A stretch of DNA of 40,758 bases from assembly GCA_021821055.1 (NCBI GenBank), contig JAKACX010000017.1, positions 1-40,758 on the forward strand, in the 5' to 3' direction. Under the pieces are notes generated by a model. It saw only the letters and a list, made by a program, of their open reading frames with translations. It made no database searches and was not told the DNA's origin. The translations under genes were made by a program, and so were the position numbers. Every line of letters starts with the position of its first letter. The stretch's first letter is position 1. Below are positions 6,623 to 15,477 of the stretch, in pieces. The stretch is from Bacillota bacterium (GTDB lineage: Bacteria; Bacillota; Bacilli; Alicyclobacillales; SLC66).

Positions 6623-7685
6623 GGTGAGCGGTCACTCCTTCCAGTTGTGCGCCGGGCGTGACGATGATCCGATGCGCGAGCACGGGGACGGCGACGCGTT
6701 TGACGTCGTCGGGGGTGACAAACGTCCTCCCATCCATGTGGGCGCTTGCGCGCGCCGCCATCAGCAGCGCGGTTGCCCCGCGGGGGCTGGCGCCGAGGGC
6801 CACGGTCGGGAGTTCCCTGGTGGCCGCGGCGATCGCCGCAATATAGGCAATGACGGCCGGGGCCGCCTCGACGCGAGCTGTCAGCCGCTGTGCCTCCAGC
6901 AGCCGGTCGTCGCCGCGCGCTGACTGAGTCTCGCCGGAAATGTCATCGGCGTGTTTTCGCCCATCATCGTCAAGCGGGGGCACAGCCACTTGCGGACGCC
7001 CTGCGTCAGTGAGCGCGGGCCCGCCCTGGTCCGAACGCCATCCATCAAGCGCGGCGCCGCCCTGACGCGGACGCCCTCCCCCTCCGGCGGGCGGCGGTGC
7101 GGCCTCTTTGCTGGCAGCCATGCGCGCGATGTGCGCGGGTTCAAACGATGACAGCATGTCGCGTTCGGCCTGCGGGTCCGGGTAGGACATCGTGATCTTC
7201 ATGAGAAAGCGGTCGAGTTGTGCTTCGGGCAGCGGGTACGTTCCCTCGTACTCGACGGGGTTCTGGGTGGCCACCACAAAAAATGGCTGGGGCAGGTGGA
7301 GGGTCTGCCCGTACAGCGTCACCTGCCCTTCTTCCATGGCTTCGAGCATGGCCGCCTGGGTCTTCGGCGGTGTGCGGTTGATTTCGTCCACCAAGACGAT
7401 GTTCGCGAACACGGGGCCGCGTTCCACGCGAAATATCCCCTCGCGCATATCGTAGAGCACGCTGCCCAGCACGTCGCTCGGGAGCATGTCCGGCGTGAAC
7501 TGAATTCGCGCCGCGCTGACGTCCAAGGCGGCCGCCAGGCTCTTGGCAAGGCGCGTCTTGCCAATTCCGGGGACACCCTCGAGCAGAATGTGCCCTCCGG
7601 CGAGGAGTGCGATCAATACGAGTTCAACGGCCTCCTCCTGGCCTGTCACGCGGTCGTTGAGGTGATCCTTGAGCGCTTCAATCAT
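6579..7685 (-). CDS. MoxR-type AAA+ ATPase
   Basis: A 368-residue AAA ATPase with Walker A GVPGIGKT (about residues 37-44), Walker B VLVDEINR, sensor 1 region VVATQNP and the MoxR stretch EGTYPLPEAQLDRFLMK. MoxR ATPases remodel or mature partner proteins, here most likely the DUF58 protein encoded next. AGGAGG lies ten bases before the ATG. Odd: roughly residues 200-262, between the AAA core and the C-terminal lid (VEAAPAVIAYIAAIAAATRE), are a Gly/Pro/Arg/Asp-rich low-complexity insert made of about 13-residue imperfect repeats of the type R..QGG.AL.D. Most MoxR proteins are about 310-330 residues with no such insert. Confidence 0.93.
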   Translation of the reverse strand: MIEALKDHLNDRVTGQEEAVELVLIALLAGGHILLEGVPGIGKTRLAKSLAAALDVSAARIQFTPDMLPSDVLGSVLYDMREGIFRVERGPVFANIVLVDEINRTPPKTQAAMLEAMEEGQVTLYGQTLHLPQPFFVVATQNPVEYEGTYPLPEAQLDRFLMKITMSYPDPQAERDMLSSFEPAHIARMAASKEAAPPPAGGGGRPRQGGAALDGWRSDQGGPALTDAGRPQVAVPPLDDDGRKHADDISGETQSARGDDRLLEAQRLTARVEAAPAVIAYIAAIAAATRELPTVALGASPRGATALLMAARASAHMDGRTFVTPDDVKRVAVPVLAHRIIVTPGAQLEGVTAHRVVEDVLASIAVPR

Positions 7686-7690
7686 GGCGG

Positions 7691-8938
7691 TCAGTCCTCC
7701 TTTAGTGGGCGGCCCGCGTCGCGCAGTGTGGCGACCGCCGTCCGGGCGAGTTCGAGATAGGCGCGCTGACGCGTGCGCCGGGCTCGCGCGGCTGGCGGAT
7801 CCGCCGCTTTGGCGATGCTCTCCCGTCCTGCCGGACGTTCTCCCGCACGCCCTGGAGATGCGCTGTCGCGTCCCGCGAGAAAGACGCGCAGATGTTCTGC
7901 CAGCGCGTCGTAGTCCCCGCGCTGCCGGTAGTGGCGCGCCAGCGCAAGAGCCAGGGCGAGGCTCGCGGGTTCGGGAAGCGTTTCGACTTCCGCGATTCCG
8001 CCCAGACGGCGGCCGCGGGACCAGATGTAGAGGAGCAGCGCCGCACCCAGCACGGCGGCCGTGTATCCCGCGCCCGGGCCGAGGAGCGGAAGGACGCCTG
8101 GCACGAGCGCGAAGCCGTGCACCGTCTCGGCGAAACCGGTGCCGTAGCGGCGAGGTTGCAGAAGGAACAGCAGCGGCCCGAGATTATTGGCCCGTCCGAT
8201 CATCCCATTGTAGGCGATCGACGGGAGCGTGAGCACGGTGACGGAACCGGCCCCCAGTTTGCGCGTCACGCCGACCACTGTCCAGCGCGCGCCTGTACTG
8301 GAGGCCAACCAGCGAGCGTCGGTCTTTGCAATGTGGGAAAGGGTCGGCGTCCGGGCCGGAATGCGGACCAGCCACTGCGCTCCGCGTGCGCCCCCGGGCA
8401 ATGCCTCCGACGATCCGTCTGCCGGCGCTCCCGGCGGCGCGTACGCCAGGCGCACGGCCGCGCTGGCGCCTTGTGAAGACGCGACCCCCACTTGGCGGGC
8501 GGGCGGCGTTCCTGCGCCCGACGGGCCCGCGCGGCGAGCGGACGTGCTCGCGCCCGGACTGTGCCACTTCAGTCCGAGTGCGGCGACAAGCGGGGTGTTT
8601 TGATCGGTCAATTCTACGACGCGGTAACCCTGTCGCGCCAGGCGCAGCCACCATGCATCCGTACGCGCGGAATTGTCAATCTGAGGTTCGACGATCAGCA
8701 GATTCTTCGGCGTTTGCGGCCAATGCGCGAGCGCCGCGGGTTCAAGCCGCAGGCGGGAGCCGCCCGCGGCGGGATGGTGCGAGACCAGGTCGAAGAGGGC
8801 CATCACGCCGTCCGGCGCCGCGCTGTACGATGTACCGGCAGGCAGACCGGCCCGTGACGCAGGAGCCGCGAAGAGCGCGCTGACCCCGTACAATCCAAGC
8901 AAAAGTGCGATCCACAACACCATGCGCGAGCGCCTCAA
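7691..8938 (-). CDS. DUF4350 domain membrane protein
   Basis: A 415-residue protein: N-terminal membrane helix (residues about 6-24), a DUF4350-like external domain (YSAAPDGVMALFDLV..., NLLIVEPQID), a second helix near 290 (GYTAAVLGAALLLYIWSRGRRLGG) and a cytoplasmic tail ending in helices (SLALALALARHYRQRGDYDALAEHLRVFL). Residues about 127-186 are low complexity (Ala, Gly, Ser, Pro) and interrupt the external domain. The TTG start overlaps the stop of the DUF4129 gene (TTGA) and has GGAGG nine bases upstream. Function unknown; always found with DUF4129, MoxR and DUF58 partners in Gram-positive bacteria. Confidence 0.8.
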   Translation of the reverse strand: MRRSRMVLWIALLLGLYGVSALFAAPASRAGLPAGTSYSAAPDGVMALFDLVSHHPAAGGSRLRLEPAALAHWPQTPKNLLIVEPQIDNSARTDAWWLRLARQGYRVVELTDQNTPLVAALGLKWHSPGASTSARRAGPSGAGTPPARQVGVASSQGASAAVRLAYAPPGAPADGSSEALPGGARGAQWLVRIPARTPTLSHIAKTDARWLASSTGARWTVVGVTRKLGAGSVTVLTLPSIAYNGMIGRANNLGPLLFLLQPRRYGTGFAETVHGFALVPGVLPLLGPGAGYTAAVLGAALLLYIWSRGRRLGGIAEVETLPEPASLALALALARHYRQRGDYDALAEHLRVFLAGRDSASPGRAGERPAGRESIAKAADPPAARARRTRQRAYLELARTAVATLRDAGRPLKED

Positions 8939-9543
8939 GGTGAATCACCTCCGGCCAGGACGGCGGTCACGCGGTCGCGCGTGCGCCTGGCGAGTTCCGC
9001 CGCGTTGCCGTCCGCCGCGCCGTACCACAGCAGGTCGCAGTCGGCGGCGATCGCCCGCAGGGTTTGCTCCTCGGGCAATCGCTGCCGAGTGATCGCGCGG
9101 ACGTAGTCGCCGTTCGTCTTGTCAGGGGCGAGACGGATATAGCCGCGTTGCGCAAAGTCGGTCAGGGCCGCGCGAAACAGCAGGCGGCTGGCCTCGACAT
9201 ACTCCCCTTGGAGCATCAGCCCGTCCGCCTCCCGTACCCAGTCCGCCGCGGTGCGCGACGCGCCCTGGACGCCCTGGCGCGGGGTTCGGGGGACCCCCGG
9301 ATTCACCGTCAGCCGGCGAAAGAACAGCGCGGTGACGACGAGCGCGACAACCAGCACCGCGTAGCCTGTCACGGGTGGGATGCGCCCGTGCGGCAAGTGG
9401 AACACGAAGATGTGCGTGGCGAGCCAGTGCCACACGGCTTGCCAGAACCAGCCAAAAGAGAGGGTGTGCGTCTGGGGATGGTACCTGGGTTCAGCCAGGA
9501 TGGTCCGCAGGCGCTGCTGCCACGCGAGTTCTTGCGGCGCCAC
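8935..9543 (-). CDS. DUF4129 domain protein
   Basis: A protein of about 202 residues with one membrane helix (YAVLVVALVVTALFF) and a C-terminal DUF4129 domain (EYVEASRLLFRAALTDFAQRG, then a typical WY.......R motif in LLWYGAADGNAAEL). The GTG at 9543 was preferred because GGGAG precedes it by nine bases and it follows the upstream stop directly; an earlier GTG at 9591 would add 16 residues but overlap the upstream gene by 47 bases with a poor binding site. DUF4129 proteins sit in the same operons as MoxR/DUF58 and often beside transglutaminases, which are absent here. Confidence 0.8.
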   Translation of the reverse strand: MAPQELAWQQRLRTILAEPRYHPQTHTLSFGWFWQAVWHWLATHIFVFHLPHGRIPPVTGYAVLVVALVVTALFFRRLTVNPGVPRTPRQGVQGASRTAADWVREADGLMLQGEYVEASRLLFRAALTDFAQRGYIRLAPDKTNGDYVRAITRQRLPEEQTLRAIAADCDLLWYGAADGNAAELARRTRDRVTAVLAGGDSP

Positions 9544-9544
9544 G

Positions 9545-10486
9545 TCACGCGTCTCCCGCACCGGCCTGAAGTTCGAGGTCGTAGCCTTCACGCCGGATCC
9601 GCAGGTCCACGTAGAGATTGGTCACGAGCAGGCGAATCAGGGGTGCAAGGATGATGCTGATCAGTCCAATGGCGAGCACCTGGATCGGACCGCTCGGGGC
9701 GAAGTGGGTGATCAGCGCGTACAGCCCGACATTCGCAAAGCCGAGGACCAGTTCTGCCAGCAGGATGATGCCGAAAATGCGCCAGAAGGAACCCTTGGTA
9801 AGAAACCACGAGCGCCTGATGGCGCCCCAGTTGCGCTGTTTCTCCAGGACGACCGCCAGAAAGACGAAGGTGAGGCGGATCGACAGCCAGATGGAGAAGA
9901 CCACTATGGCGATATATAGGAGGATGGCAAGCAAGACGATGATTCCAACCACACCGGGAATTGCGTGCAGGGTCGAAAGGAGCAGGCCGACCAGGGCAAC
10001 GATGATCATGAATGCTCCAAATGCGGCGGCTCCCAGTCCGACGAGCAGCCACATGGTGGAGAGATAGGCGCCCCACCTTCGGCTGGCCTTGCCAATGTAA
10101 CCCCAGACGGTGCCGTCCATCCGGTGTTCGACAAGGGAGTCGCGCCCCAGCAGGTAGTAGGCGCCGTTTGAAAGCGGGCCGACCACATTCATGGAGACCA
10201 GCGTGAGAGCGAGCTCTATGGAGAAGTACGACGTCATGGTCGCCATCGTCTGCGGGTGTTGCCGCAGCGCGGCGAGCACGTTCGGGAACGCTCCCGGATG
10301 CGCCGGCGTAAAAAGGGACTGGATGAGCGCAGGCGACATCATGTTGCTCAGCCACGCGCCGATCACAGTCATCGGGGCGAGGAAGACGAGTGTGATCAAC
10401 ATGAGCGGGAGAAAAAAGTCCCGGTACTGGCGAAAGACATCGTCGAGAATCGCGTCAAAAGCGCGCACGCGCACGTGTTGTGGCAC
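9545..10486 (-). CDS. Polytopic membrane protein heading the MoxR operon
   Basis: A 313-residue protein with about six membrane segments, including a very hydrophobic stretch (GVVGIIVLLAILLYIAIVVF) and another near the C-terminus. The layout resembles the membrane domain fused to glycerophosphodiester phosphodiesterases in some Firmicutes (a short amphipathic segment after helix 4, RLTFVFLAVVLEKQRNWGAI, is the common feature), but no catalytic domain is present. AGGAGG lies seven bases before the GTG start. It is first in the six-gene operon and its promoter is likely the extended -10 site near 10585. Specific function unknown. Confidence 0.7.
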   Translation of the reverse strand: MPQHVRVRAFDAILDDVFRQYRDFFLPLMLITLVFLAPMTVIGAWLSNMMSPALIQSLFTPAHPGAFPNVLAALRQHPQTMATMTSYFSIELALTLVSMNVVGPLSNGAYYLLGRDSLVEHRMDGTVWGYIGKASRRWGAYLSTMWLLVGLGAAAFGAFMIIVALVGLLLSTLHAIPGVVGIIVLLAILLYIAIVVFSIWLSIRLTFVFLAVVLEKQRNWGAIRRSWFLTKGSFWRIFGIILLAELVLGFANVGLYALITHFAPSGPIQVLAIGLISIILAPLIRLLVTNLYVDLRIRREGYDLELQAGAGDA

Positions 10487-10580
10487 TCAGAGACCTCCTA
10501 GTCGAAGTGAACGCAGCCGCACGGCAGACACGGTGGCGGGATCATGGGCGAACAGGCAGTCCATGGCGGAACTTGCCAAC

Positions 10581-10589
10581 ATTATATCA
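10581..10589 (-). promoter_or_regulatory. Extended -10 promoter of the MoxR operon
   Basis: On the - strand TGATATAAT (extended -10, TGnTATAAT) lies about 95 bases upstream of the first gene of the six-gene operon. A TTGACG is present but only 13 bp away, so this promoter would rely on the extended -10 element. Confidence 0.5.
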
Positions 10590-10702
10590 GAATACGCGCC
10601 GTCAAACGTGAGGCGGATCTTGAAATGGGATATCGTGCGATGCCGGCGCAAGACGACGATGCGCCGGGACCCGTCCGGTTTTCGTTTCCCTGGCGCGCGC
10701 GG

Positions 10703-10708
10703 TATACT
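10703..10708 (+). promoter_or_regulatory. Candidate -10 box for trxB
   Basis: TATACT lies about 170 bases upstream of trxB. The sequence 17-18 bp before it (TTTTCG) is a weak -35, so the assignment is tentative; a long untranslated leader would follow. Confidence 0.35.
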
Positions 10709-10880
10709 GAAGCCAAGGGAACTGTGGCGATCCAAATGGCGGCAGGCGTCGGAAGCCATATAGGGCGTGACTTCGCCTGCGCCGCGGACGTGATCGCGGT
10801 TCCCCGAGGACCGGCTGCACCGGTTGTCGACCCGCGCGCGGAGGCAGCGGGGGCATACGGCGCAGGCGCAAGAGAGGCTG

Positions 10881-11843
10881 ATGATCGTGGACAAACACAG
10901 AGTGATGATTCTTGGGACGGGTCCCGCTGGCCTGACGGCCGCGATCTATGCGGCGAGGGCCAATCTTGAACCGCTGGTGGTGGAGGGCGCGGAGCCTGGG
11001 GGTCAATTGACCACGACCACAGAAGTAGAGAACTTTCCGGGGTTCCCCGAAGGCGTCATGGGACCCGAACTGATGGAGAACATGCGCCAGCAGGCCGAGC
11101 GCTTCGGGGCGAAGTTCCTGACCGGCCTGGCTACGTCGGCGAAGCTCGACCAGCGGCCTTTTCGCGTCACGGTGGACGACGACGAGGAGTTTGAGGCCGA
11201 TGCGCTGATCATTTCCACCGGGGCCTCGGCCAAGTGGCTGGGGATTTCGGGCGAGGCGGAGATGATGGGGCGCGGCGTGTCAAGCTGCGCGACCTGCGAC
11301 GGATTCTTTTTCCGCGGGAAGCCCGTCATTGTGGTGGGGGGCGGCGACTCCGCGATGGAGGAGGCGACGTTCTTGACCAAGTTCGCGACGGAGGTCACGA
11401 TTGTCCACCGCAGGGATACGCTGCGCGCCTCGAAGGTCATGCAGGATCGCGCCAAAGCCAACCCGAAGATCAAGTGGGCGCTCGACACGGAACCGGTCGC
11501 GGTGGAAGCGAACGAGAAGACGGTGACCGGGCTGCGGGTGCGGGACAACGCGTCGGGCGAGGAGCGGGTGCTCGCGGCGGACGGCGTCTTTGTCGCCATT
11601 GGTCACAGGCCCAATACGGAGTTCCTGGAAAATCAGCTGCAGGTTGATAAAGTGGGATACATTGTGACAAAAGAGCCGTCCTCGGCGACGAGCGTGGAAG
11701 GCGTGTTTGCCTGTGGGGACGTGATGGATCCCGTGTACCGCCAGGCCGTCACGGCCGCCGGTTCGGGGTGCAAGGCTGCGCTGGACGTCGAGAAGTTCCT
11801 TGAGGCTTCCGTGACGCACGACACTTCGGCGGCAACCGCCTGA
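10881..11843 (+). CDS. trxB: Thioredoxin reductase
   Basis: A 320-residue flavoprotein that reduces thioredoxin with NADPH. The FAD-binding GTGPAG (residues 12-17) opens the protein, the redox-active disulfide is CATC (136-139), the NADPH-binding GGGDSAMEEA follows, and GVFACGDVMDPVYRQAVTAAGSG is the C-terminal FAD motif typical of bacterial TrxB. Length is normal. The ATG at 10881 is preceded by AGAGAGG; an in-frame GTG two codons on would be better spaced from it. Stands alone; the gene downstream converges. Recognition is secure. Confidence 0.97.
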   Translation: MIVDKHRVMILGTGPAGLTAAIYAARANLEPLVVEGAEPGGQLTTTTEVENFPGFPEGVMGPELMENMRQQAERFGAKFLTGLATSAKLDQRPFRVTVDDDEEFEADALIISTGASAKWLGISGEAEMMGRGVSSCATCDGFFFRGKPVIVVGGGDSAMEEATFLTKFATEVTIVHRRDTLRASKVMQDRAKANPKIKWALDTEPVAVEANEKTVTGLRVRDNASGEERVLAADGVFVAIGHRPNTEFLENQLQVDKVGYIVTKEPSSATSVEGVFACGDVMDPVYRQAVTAAGSGCKAALDVEKFLEASVTHDTSAATA

Positions 11844-11912
11844 CACTCTTGCCGGAAGGCAACCGCCTGACCCGGGGCTGCCCGACCCGGCGGTTCATGG
11901 ACAGGCGTCGCG

Positions 11913-11946
11913 CCCGCGGCGGCAGGCGTCTTTGCGCCGCCGCGGG
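11913..11946. terminator. Hairpin between convergent trxB and methyltransferase genes
   Basis: CCCGCGGCGGC (11913-11923) pairs perfectly with GCCGCCGCGGG (11936-11946), an 11-bp GC stem with a 12-base loop, six bases before the methyltransferase stop. There is no T tract on either strand, so it may end transcription weakly or just protect the two 3' ends. Confidence 0.5.
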
Positions 11947-11951
11947 AAGTG

Positions 11952-13439
11952 TCAGGTGCGCACGGCGAGCAGCGCCTGGAAGGGAAAGTGAATCGTCGTA
12001 TCTTCCCGCGAATACTCGGCGCAGACGCGTCGGCCCCGCGCCAGGAGTTCTTTCAGTATGTCCTCGCGTGCCTGCCACGGCACCGTTGCAAGTTCCTCCG
12101 CGAACCAGCCGACGCCGCGGATGAAACCGTCGATGACATCCTCCGGATCATGAAACAGGGTGGGCAGTGTGACGCCGCGTTCCCTGATGGACGAAGCGCC
12201 AAATTCAGCGTTGAACCACTGGCGGATCTGCACGCCGGGCACAAGGAAGTCCCGCGGTCGATCCTCGTGCCGTCGCCGTGCCAGTTCCTGCAGGGGAGCG
12301 AACCAATCCCGGAAGAACGGCTGATTGTCGAGGCGCTGTTGCACCGGATGGAAGGTGGCGACGGTTCCGCCCTTGCGCACCACGCGCCGCATCTCGGCGA
12401 ACGCCAGCGGGATGTCGGTGAAGTGCAGAAACGCGAAGCCGAGCACCATGTCAAACGACTCGTCAGGGAAAGGGATCTCCTCGGCCCTGCCCTGCTGGAA
12501 CTCGATCCAATCCCCGCCGTGCCGCGCGCACTTGTCCTCCGAGCGCAGCAGCATGCCGCGCGACGGATCGAGGGCGGTCAGGCGTCCCCGCCGCCCGACG
12601 CGATCCGCCAGCCCTGCTTCAAACGTGAAGATGCCATCGGCGCAACCGATTTCCAGCACGCGCGCGCCAGGCTCCACGCCGACCCAGTCGAGGAAATCAA
12701 CCCGGGCGGAAAACAGGTGAGGCGTGAGCCGCGCGGCGAGTTCGGCGAGATTGTCAAGCAGGTTGAACTGGGATATGTGCACCTGACGCATCCGGTGCGC
12801 CAGATAGCCGGACGCGCCTAGGAGTTGTTCCATGGAGCGGAAGCGTTCGCGGCCGAGGTCCGTCAGGCGCACCATCCGGTGCCCGTCGGCCAGTTCGATC
12901 ACGTACATGCCGGCCAGCATGCCCACCATGAGTTCGTCGCCAAGCGAGTAGTGGACCCATGGGCGGTGCAGCGTTCCGCGCGTGAACGTGCGCTCGGGGA
13001 TAGAGCCGTAATACATGAGCGCGTGGTAGTTTTCGTACGCGGTGGCCAGCGTGTAGATGAACACGACCGCCGCGAAGCCGTGTGTGTCAACAAACTCCCG
13101 CAGAAGGTCGATCGCCTGGTAGGCGTCCTCGAATGAGGCGTCCGGGTTGCCCAGTTCCTTGTGGGCGATCGAGACGGCCGTCGACGCGAGGATCTCATAT
13201 GCCAGGGTGTGCGGCAGGCGCTCCGGCATCGGGATGTGGCCGAACACTTCGATGTGCACGGCCTCGGTCCAGTAGGAGCGGCCGATGTCGCGCGCCTCCG
13301 AGTCGATCAGAGCGAAGACATCGTCTCCAAAGCGCCGGTCTGTCACCCCGGCGAGCCACGGGCTGACCACGAGGCCCTCCGTGAGGAATGCCGACATCAG
13401 TTGCGCAAAATTGTCAGGCGTCTCGCCCAACTTCCACAT
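11952..13439 (-). CDS. Two-domain SAM-dependent methyltransferase
   Basis: A 495-residue protein. The C-terminal half is a class I methyltransferase: motif I VLEIGCADGIFTFEA, the acidic residue at the end of strand 2 in LTALDPSRGM, and post-motif stretches DESFDMVLGFAFLHF and FAEMRRVVRKGGTVATFHP, as in UbiE/Methyltransf_11 enzymes. The first 200 or so residues are a helical domain of unknown type; DGHRMVRLTDLGRER looks like a winged-helix edge. The start at ATG 13439 was chosen because the frame further upstream overlaps menA and has no similarity. It lies directly downstream of menA, 84 bases off, so a part in quinone methylation (a MenG role) is possible, but its size is twice that of MenG. 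Confidence 0.8.
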   Translation of the reverse strand: MWKLGETPDNFAQLMSAFLTEGLVVSPWLAGVTDRRFGDDVFALIDSEARDIGRSYWTEAVHIEVFGHIPMPERLPHTLAYEILASTAVSIAHKELGNPDASFEDAYQAIDLLREFVDTHGFAAVVFIYTLATAYENYHALMYYGSIPERTFTRGTLHRPWVHYSLGDELMVGMLAGMYVIELADGHRMVRLTDLGRERFRSMEQLLGASGYLAHRMRQVHISQFNLLDNLAELAARLTPHLFSARVDFLDWVGVEPGARVLEIGCADGIFTFEAGLADRVGRRGRLTALDPSRGMLLRSEDKCARHGGDWIEFQQGRAEEIPFPDESFDMVLGFAFLHFTDIPLAFAEMRRVVRKGGTVATFHPVQQRLDNQPFFRDWFAPLQELARRRHEDRPRDFLVPGVQIRQWFNAEFGASSIRERGVTLPTLFHDPEDVIDGFIRGVGWFAEELATVPWQAREDILKELLARGRRVCAEYSREDTTIHFPFQALLAVRT

Positions 13440-13522
13440 TATGCATCGCCTCGCGCGAAGAATGGCCGGGCCGCGCCGTCGACGGCGGGACTCGGGGTCA
13501 GCCCCGGCGGTTGCGCCGGGGA

Positions 13523-14422
13523 TCAGGGGATCTGGATCGCGCCGATGATCAGTCCGGCAAAAAAGAGCAGTCCGAATGCGATGAGTGTTTGTGACACGGC
13601 CTTGAACGCCTTCTGCAGTTCCGGGGCGCTGCGTGTATTGAACTTCCGGGGGACGCGTCTGGCCAGCGGCGCGAACAACAGGGTGAGCGACGCCCACCAG
13701 GTGACAAGGCCCCCGGCCATGAGCGCGATGAGCCAAATGTACGCGATGGTGAATGACAGTCCGAGCAGGCGCACCGCATTGTCCCGGCCGATCGTGATCG
13801 GCAGCGTGCGCCGCCCGCCTCTTGCGTCGTGTTCGATATCCCGGATATTGTTGGCGAGCAGGACGCAGCCGATGAGGATGGCGATCGGCACAGATGCGAG
13901 CGCAGCCGTGGAACTGACCGACCCGACCTGGATGTAGTAGGTGATCAGGATGATGGCGGGCCCCATCACGACGCCCGCGGTTATTTCCCCAAACGGAGTG
14001 TACGAGATGGGCTGCGGGCCGGCCGAGTACAGATAGACGAAGACGGTGCACAGGATCCCGGCGGCGAGCACCCACCAGGACGTGCGCCAGGCGATGTACG
14101 CCCCGAGCATGGCGGCGGCGAAAAGTGTGGCGCCCGTCACCGCGAGGACGGTGCGCGGATGCATTCGGTCGCGGACAATGGCGCCGGCGATGCCCACCAT
14201 GTCGGCGTTGTCGAGGCCGCGGCGATGATCGAAGTATTCGTTTAGCATATTGGCCGCGGCCTGGATCAGCATAGCGGAGACAAGCGTCAGCCAAAACAGT
14301 TGTGCTCGCGCGTTGTGGTTCTGCCACGCGAGACCGGCCCCGACCAGAACGGGTGTTATGGATGCCGTCAACGTCGGCGGGCGCAGCAGGCGCCATACGA
14401 TGGCAGGCAGCTGAGTGTTCAC
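13523..14422 (-). CDS. menA: 1,4-dihydroxy-2-naphthoate polyprenyltransferase
   Basis: A 299-residue membrane enzyme of the UbiA family that attaches the prenyl chain to 1,4-dihydroxy-2-naphthoate in menaquinone synthesis. The first Asp-rich motif is [14 protein letters not shown] (residues 61-74) and the second is [16 protein letters not shown]; about eight membrane segments are seen. The GTG start at 14422 has GGAGGAATACC directly before it; the frame stays open beyond but into menB, so it is not used. Divergent from the menB operon, sharing the 222-bp region between them. Product is secure. Confidence 0.95.
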   Translation of the reverse strand: MNTQLPAIVWRLLRPPTLTASITPVLVGAGLAWQNHNARAQLFWLTLVSAMLIQAAANMLNEYFDHRRGLDNADMVGIAGAIVRDRMHPRTVLAVTGATLFAAAMLGAYIAWRTSWWVLAAGILCTVFVYLYSAGPQPISYTPFGEITAGVVMGPAIILITYYIQVGSVSSTAALASVPIAILIGCVLLANNIRDIEHDARGGRRTLPITIGRDNAVRLLGLSFTIAYIWLIALMAGGLVTWWASLTLLFAPLARRVPRKFNTRSAPELQKAFKAVSQTLIAFGLLFFAGLIIGAIQIP

Positions 14423-14564
14423 GGTATTCCTCCAGATGGGGACCGGCGGTGGTCCAAATTCGGTTTTGCTCCGCTGCGGCGGTACGTTGATCTTACCACA
14501 GCAGACTGTGTGATATGTGATAAAGTGTCTCGCGACGCTCCCGAGCAAGATTGTCGCCCACGGG

Positions 14565-14593
14565 TTCAAACCGACCGGCCAGTCTGTTATAAT
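14565..14593 (+). promoter_or_regulatory. Promoter of menBEFDH
   Basis: TTCAAA (14565-14570), 17 bp, consensus TATAAT (14588-14593), with a start near 14600, about 45 bases before menB. A short inverted repeat CACAG-CAGA-CTGTG lies upstream, near 14496-14509, in the region shared with menA. Confidence 0.7.
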
Positions 14594-14644
14594 TTCAGGG
14601 TGTCCCGCGTGGGCGAACAAGACTGTGGCAGGGAGGACATGCGC

Positions 14645-15463
14645 ATGATTCCGGCATGGGAACGAGTGGTTGAATACCAGGACATCATCTATGAGAAGGC
14701 GGACGGGATTGCGAAGATCACGATCAACCGTCCGGAGGTGCGCAACGCCTTTCGGCCGGAGACTGTGACGGAATTGATGGACGCATTCGCGCGCGTGCGC
14801 GACGACGGGACTGTCGGCGTGGTCATATTGACCGGGCAGGGCGAGAAGGCGTTTTGTTCCGGCGGCGATCAGCGCGTGCGCGGACACGGGGGCTACGTTG
14901 GCGCGGACCAGGTTCCCCGGCTCAATGTGCTGGATCTGCAGCGGCAGATTCGCCTGCTGCCCAAGGCGGTCATCGCGATGGTGGCCGGTTACGCGATCGG
15001 CGGCGGACACGTGCTGCACCTGGTGTGCGATCTGACGATCGCAGCGGACAACGCCGTGTTCGGCCAGACGGGTCCGAAAGTGGGCAGTTTCGACGCTGGC
15101 TACGGTACGGGTCTTCTCGCGCGCAGCGTCGGACTGAAAAAGGCGAAGGAGATCTGGTTTCTGTGCAGGCAGTACGGTGCGCAGGAGGCTCTTGACATGG
15201 GCCTGGTGAACACGGTGGTGCCGCTTGCGCAACTGGAGGAGGAGACAGTGCAGTGGGCGCGGGAAATCCTCGTGAAGAGCCCGATGGCCATCCGCTTTCT
15301 CAAGGCCTCGTTCAATGTCGACACGGACGGCCTGGCGGGCCTGCAGCAGATGGCGGGCGACGCGACGCTCATGTTTTACACGACGGAGGAGGCGCGCGAA
15401 GGAAAGAACGCCTACCTCGAACGGCGCGATCCGGACTACTCCAAATTCCCCCGATTGCCGTGA
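14645..15463 (+). CDS. menB: 1,4-dihydroxy-2-naphthoyl-CoA synthase
   Basis: A 272-residue crotonase-fold enzyme that closes the second ring of the naphthoquinone from O-succinylbenzoyl-CoA. It follows the Bacillus MenB sequence closely: [27 protein letters not shown] (about 70-86), the oxyanion-hole region [10 protein letters not shown] (115-124), [16 protein letters not shown] (139-154) and the C-terminal [19 protein letters not shown] 14645 was chosen because the GGGAGG at 14631-14636 has proper spacing (8) to it, while the in-frame ATG at 14639 is only two bases away. First gene of the men operon on the + strand; menE follows after 14 bases. Confidence 0.97.
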   Translation: MIPAWERVVEYQDIIYEKADGIAKITINRPEVRNAFRPETVTELMDAFARVRDDGTVGVVILTGQGEKAFCSGGDQRVRGHGGYVGADQVPRLNVLDLQRQIRLLPKAVIAMVAGYAIGGGHVLHLVCDLTIAADNAVFGQTGPKVGSFDAGYGTGLLARSVGLKKAKEIWFLCRQYGAQEALDMGLVNTVVPLAQLEEETVQWAREILVKSPMAIRFLKASFNVDTDGLAGLQQMAGDATLMFYTTEEAREGKNAYLERRDPDYSKFPRLP

Positions 15464-15477
15464 AGGAGGAGGTGCGC

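Larger units (their letters stand above)
10487..10880. other. Divergent intergenic region, 394 bp
   Basis: Contains the start signals of two divergent units (the MoxR operon on the - strand and trxB on the + strand). Open frames in it have no family signature and are taken as chance. Apart from the two candidate -10 boxes listed separately I see nothing else. Confidence 0.6.

Noticed and set aside
10487-10894. 135-codon - frame in the gap before trxB
   Set aside because: It covers the promoter region of the MoxR operon and overlaps the trxB start; composition is like other noncoding DNA here and no motif is visible.
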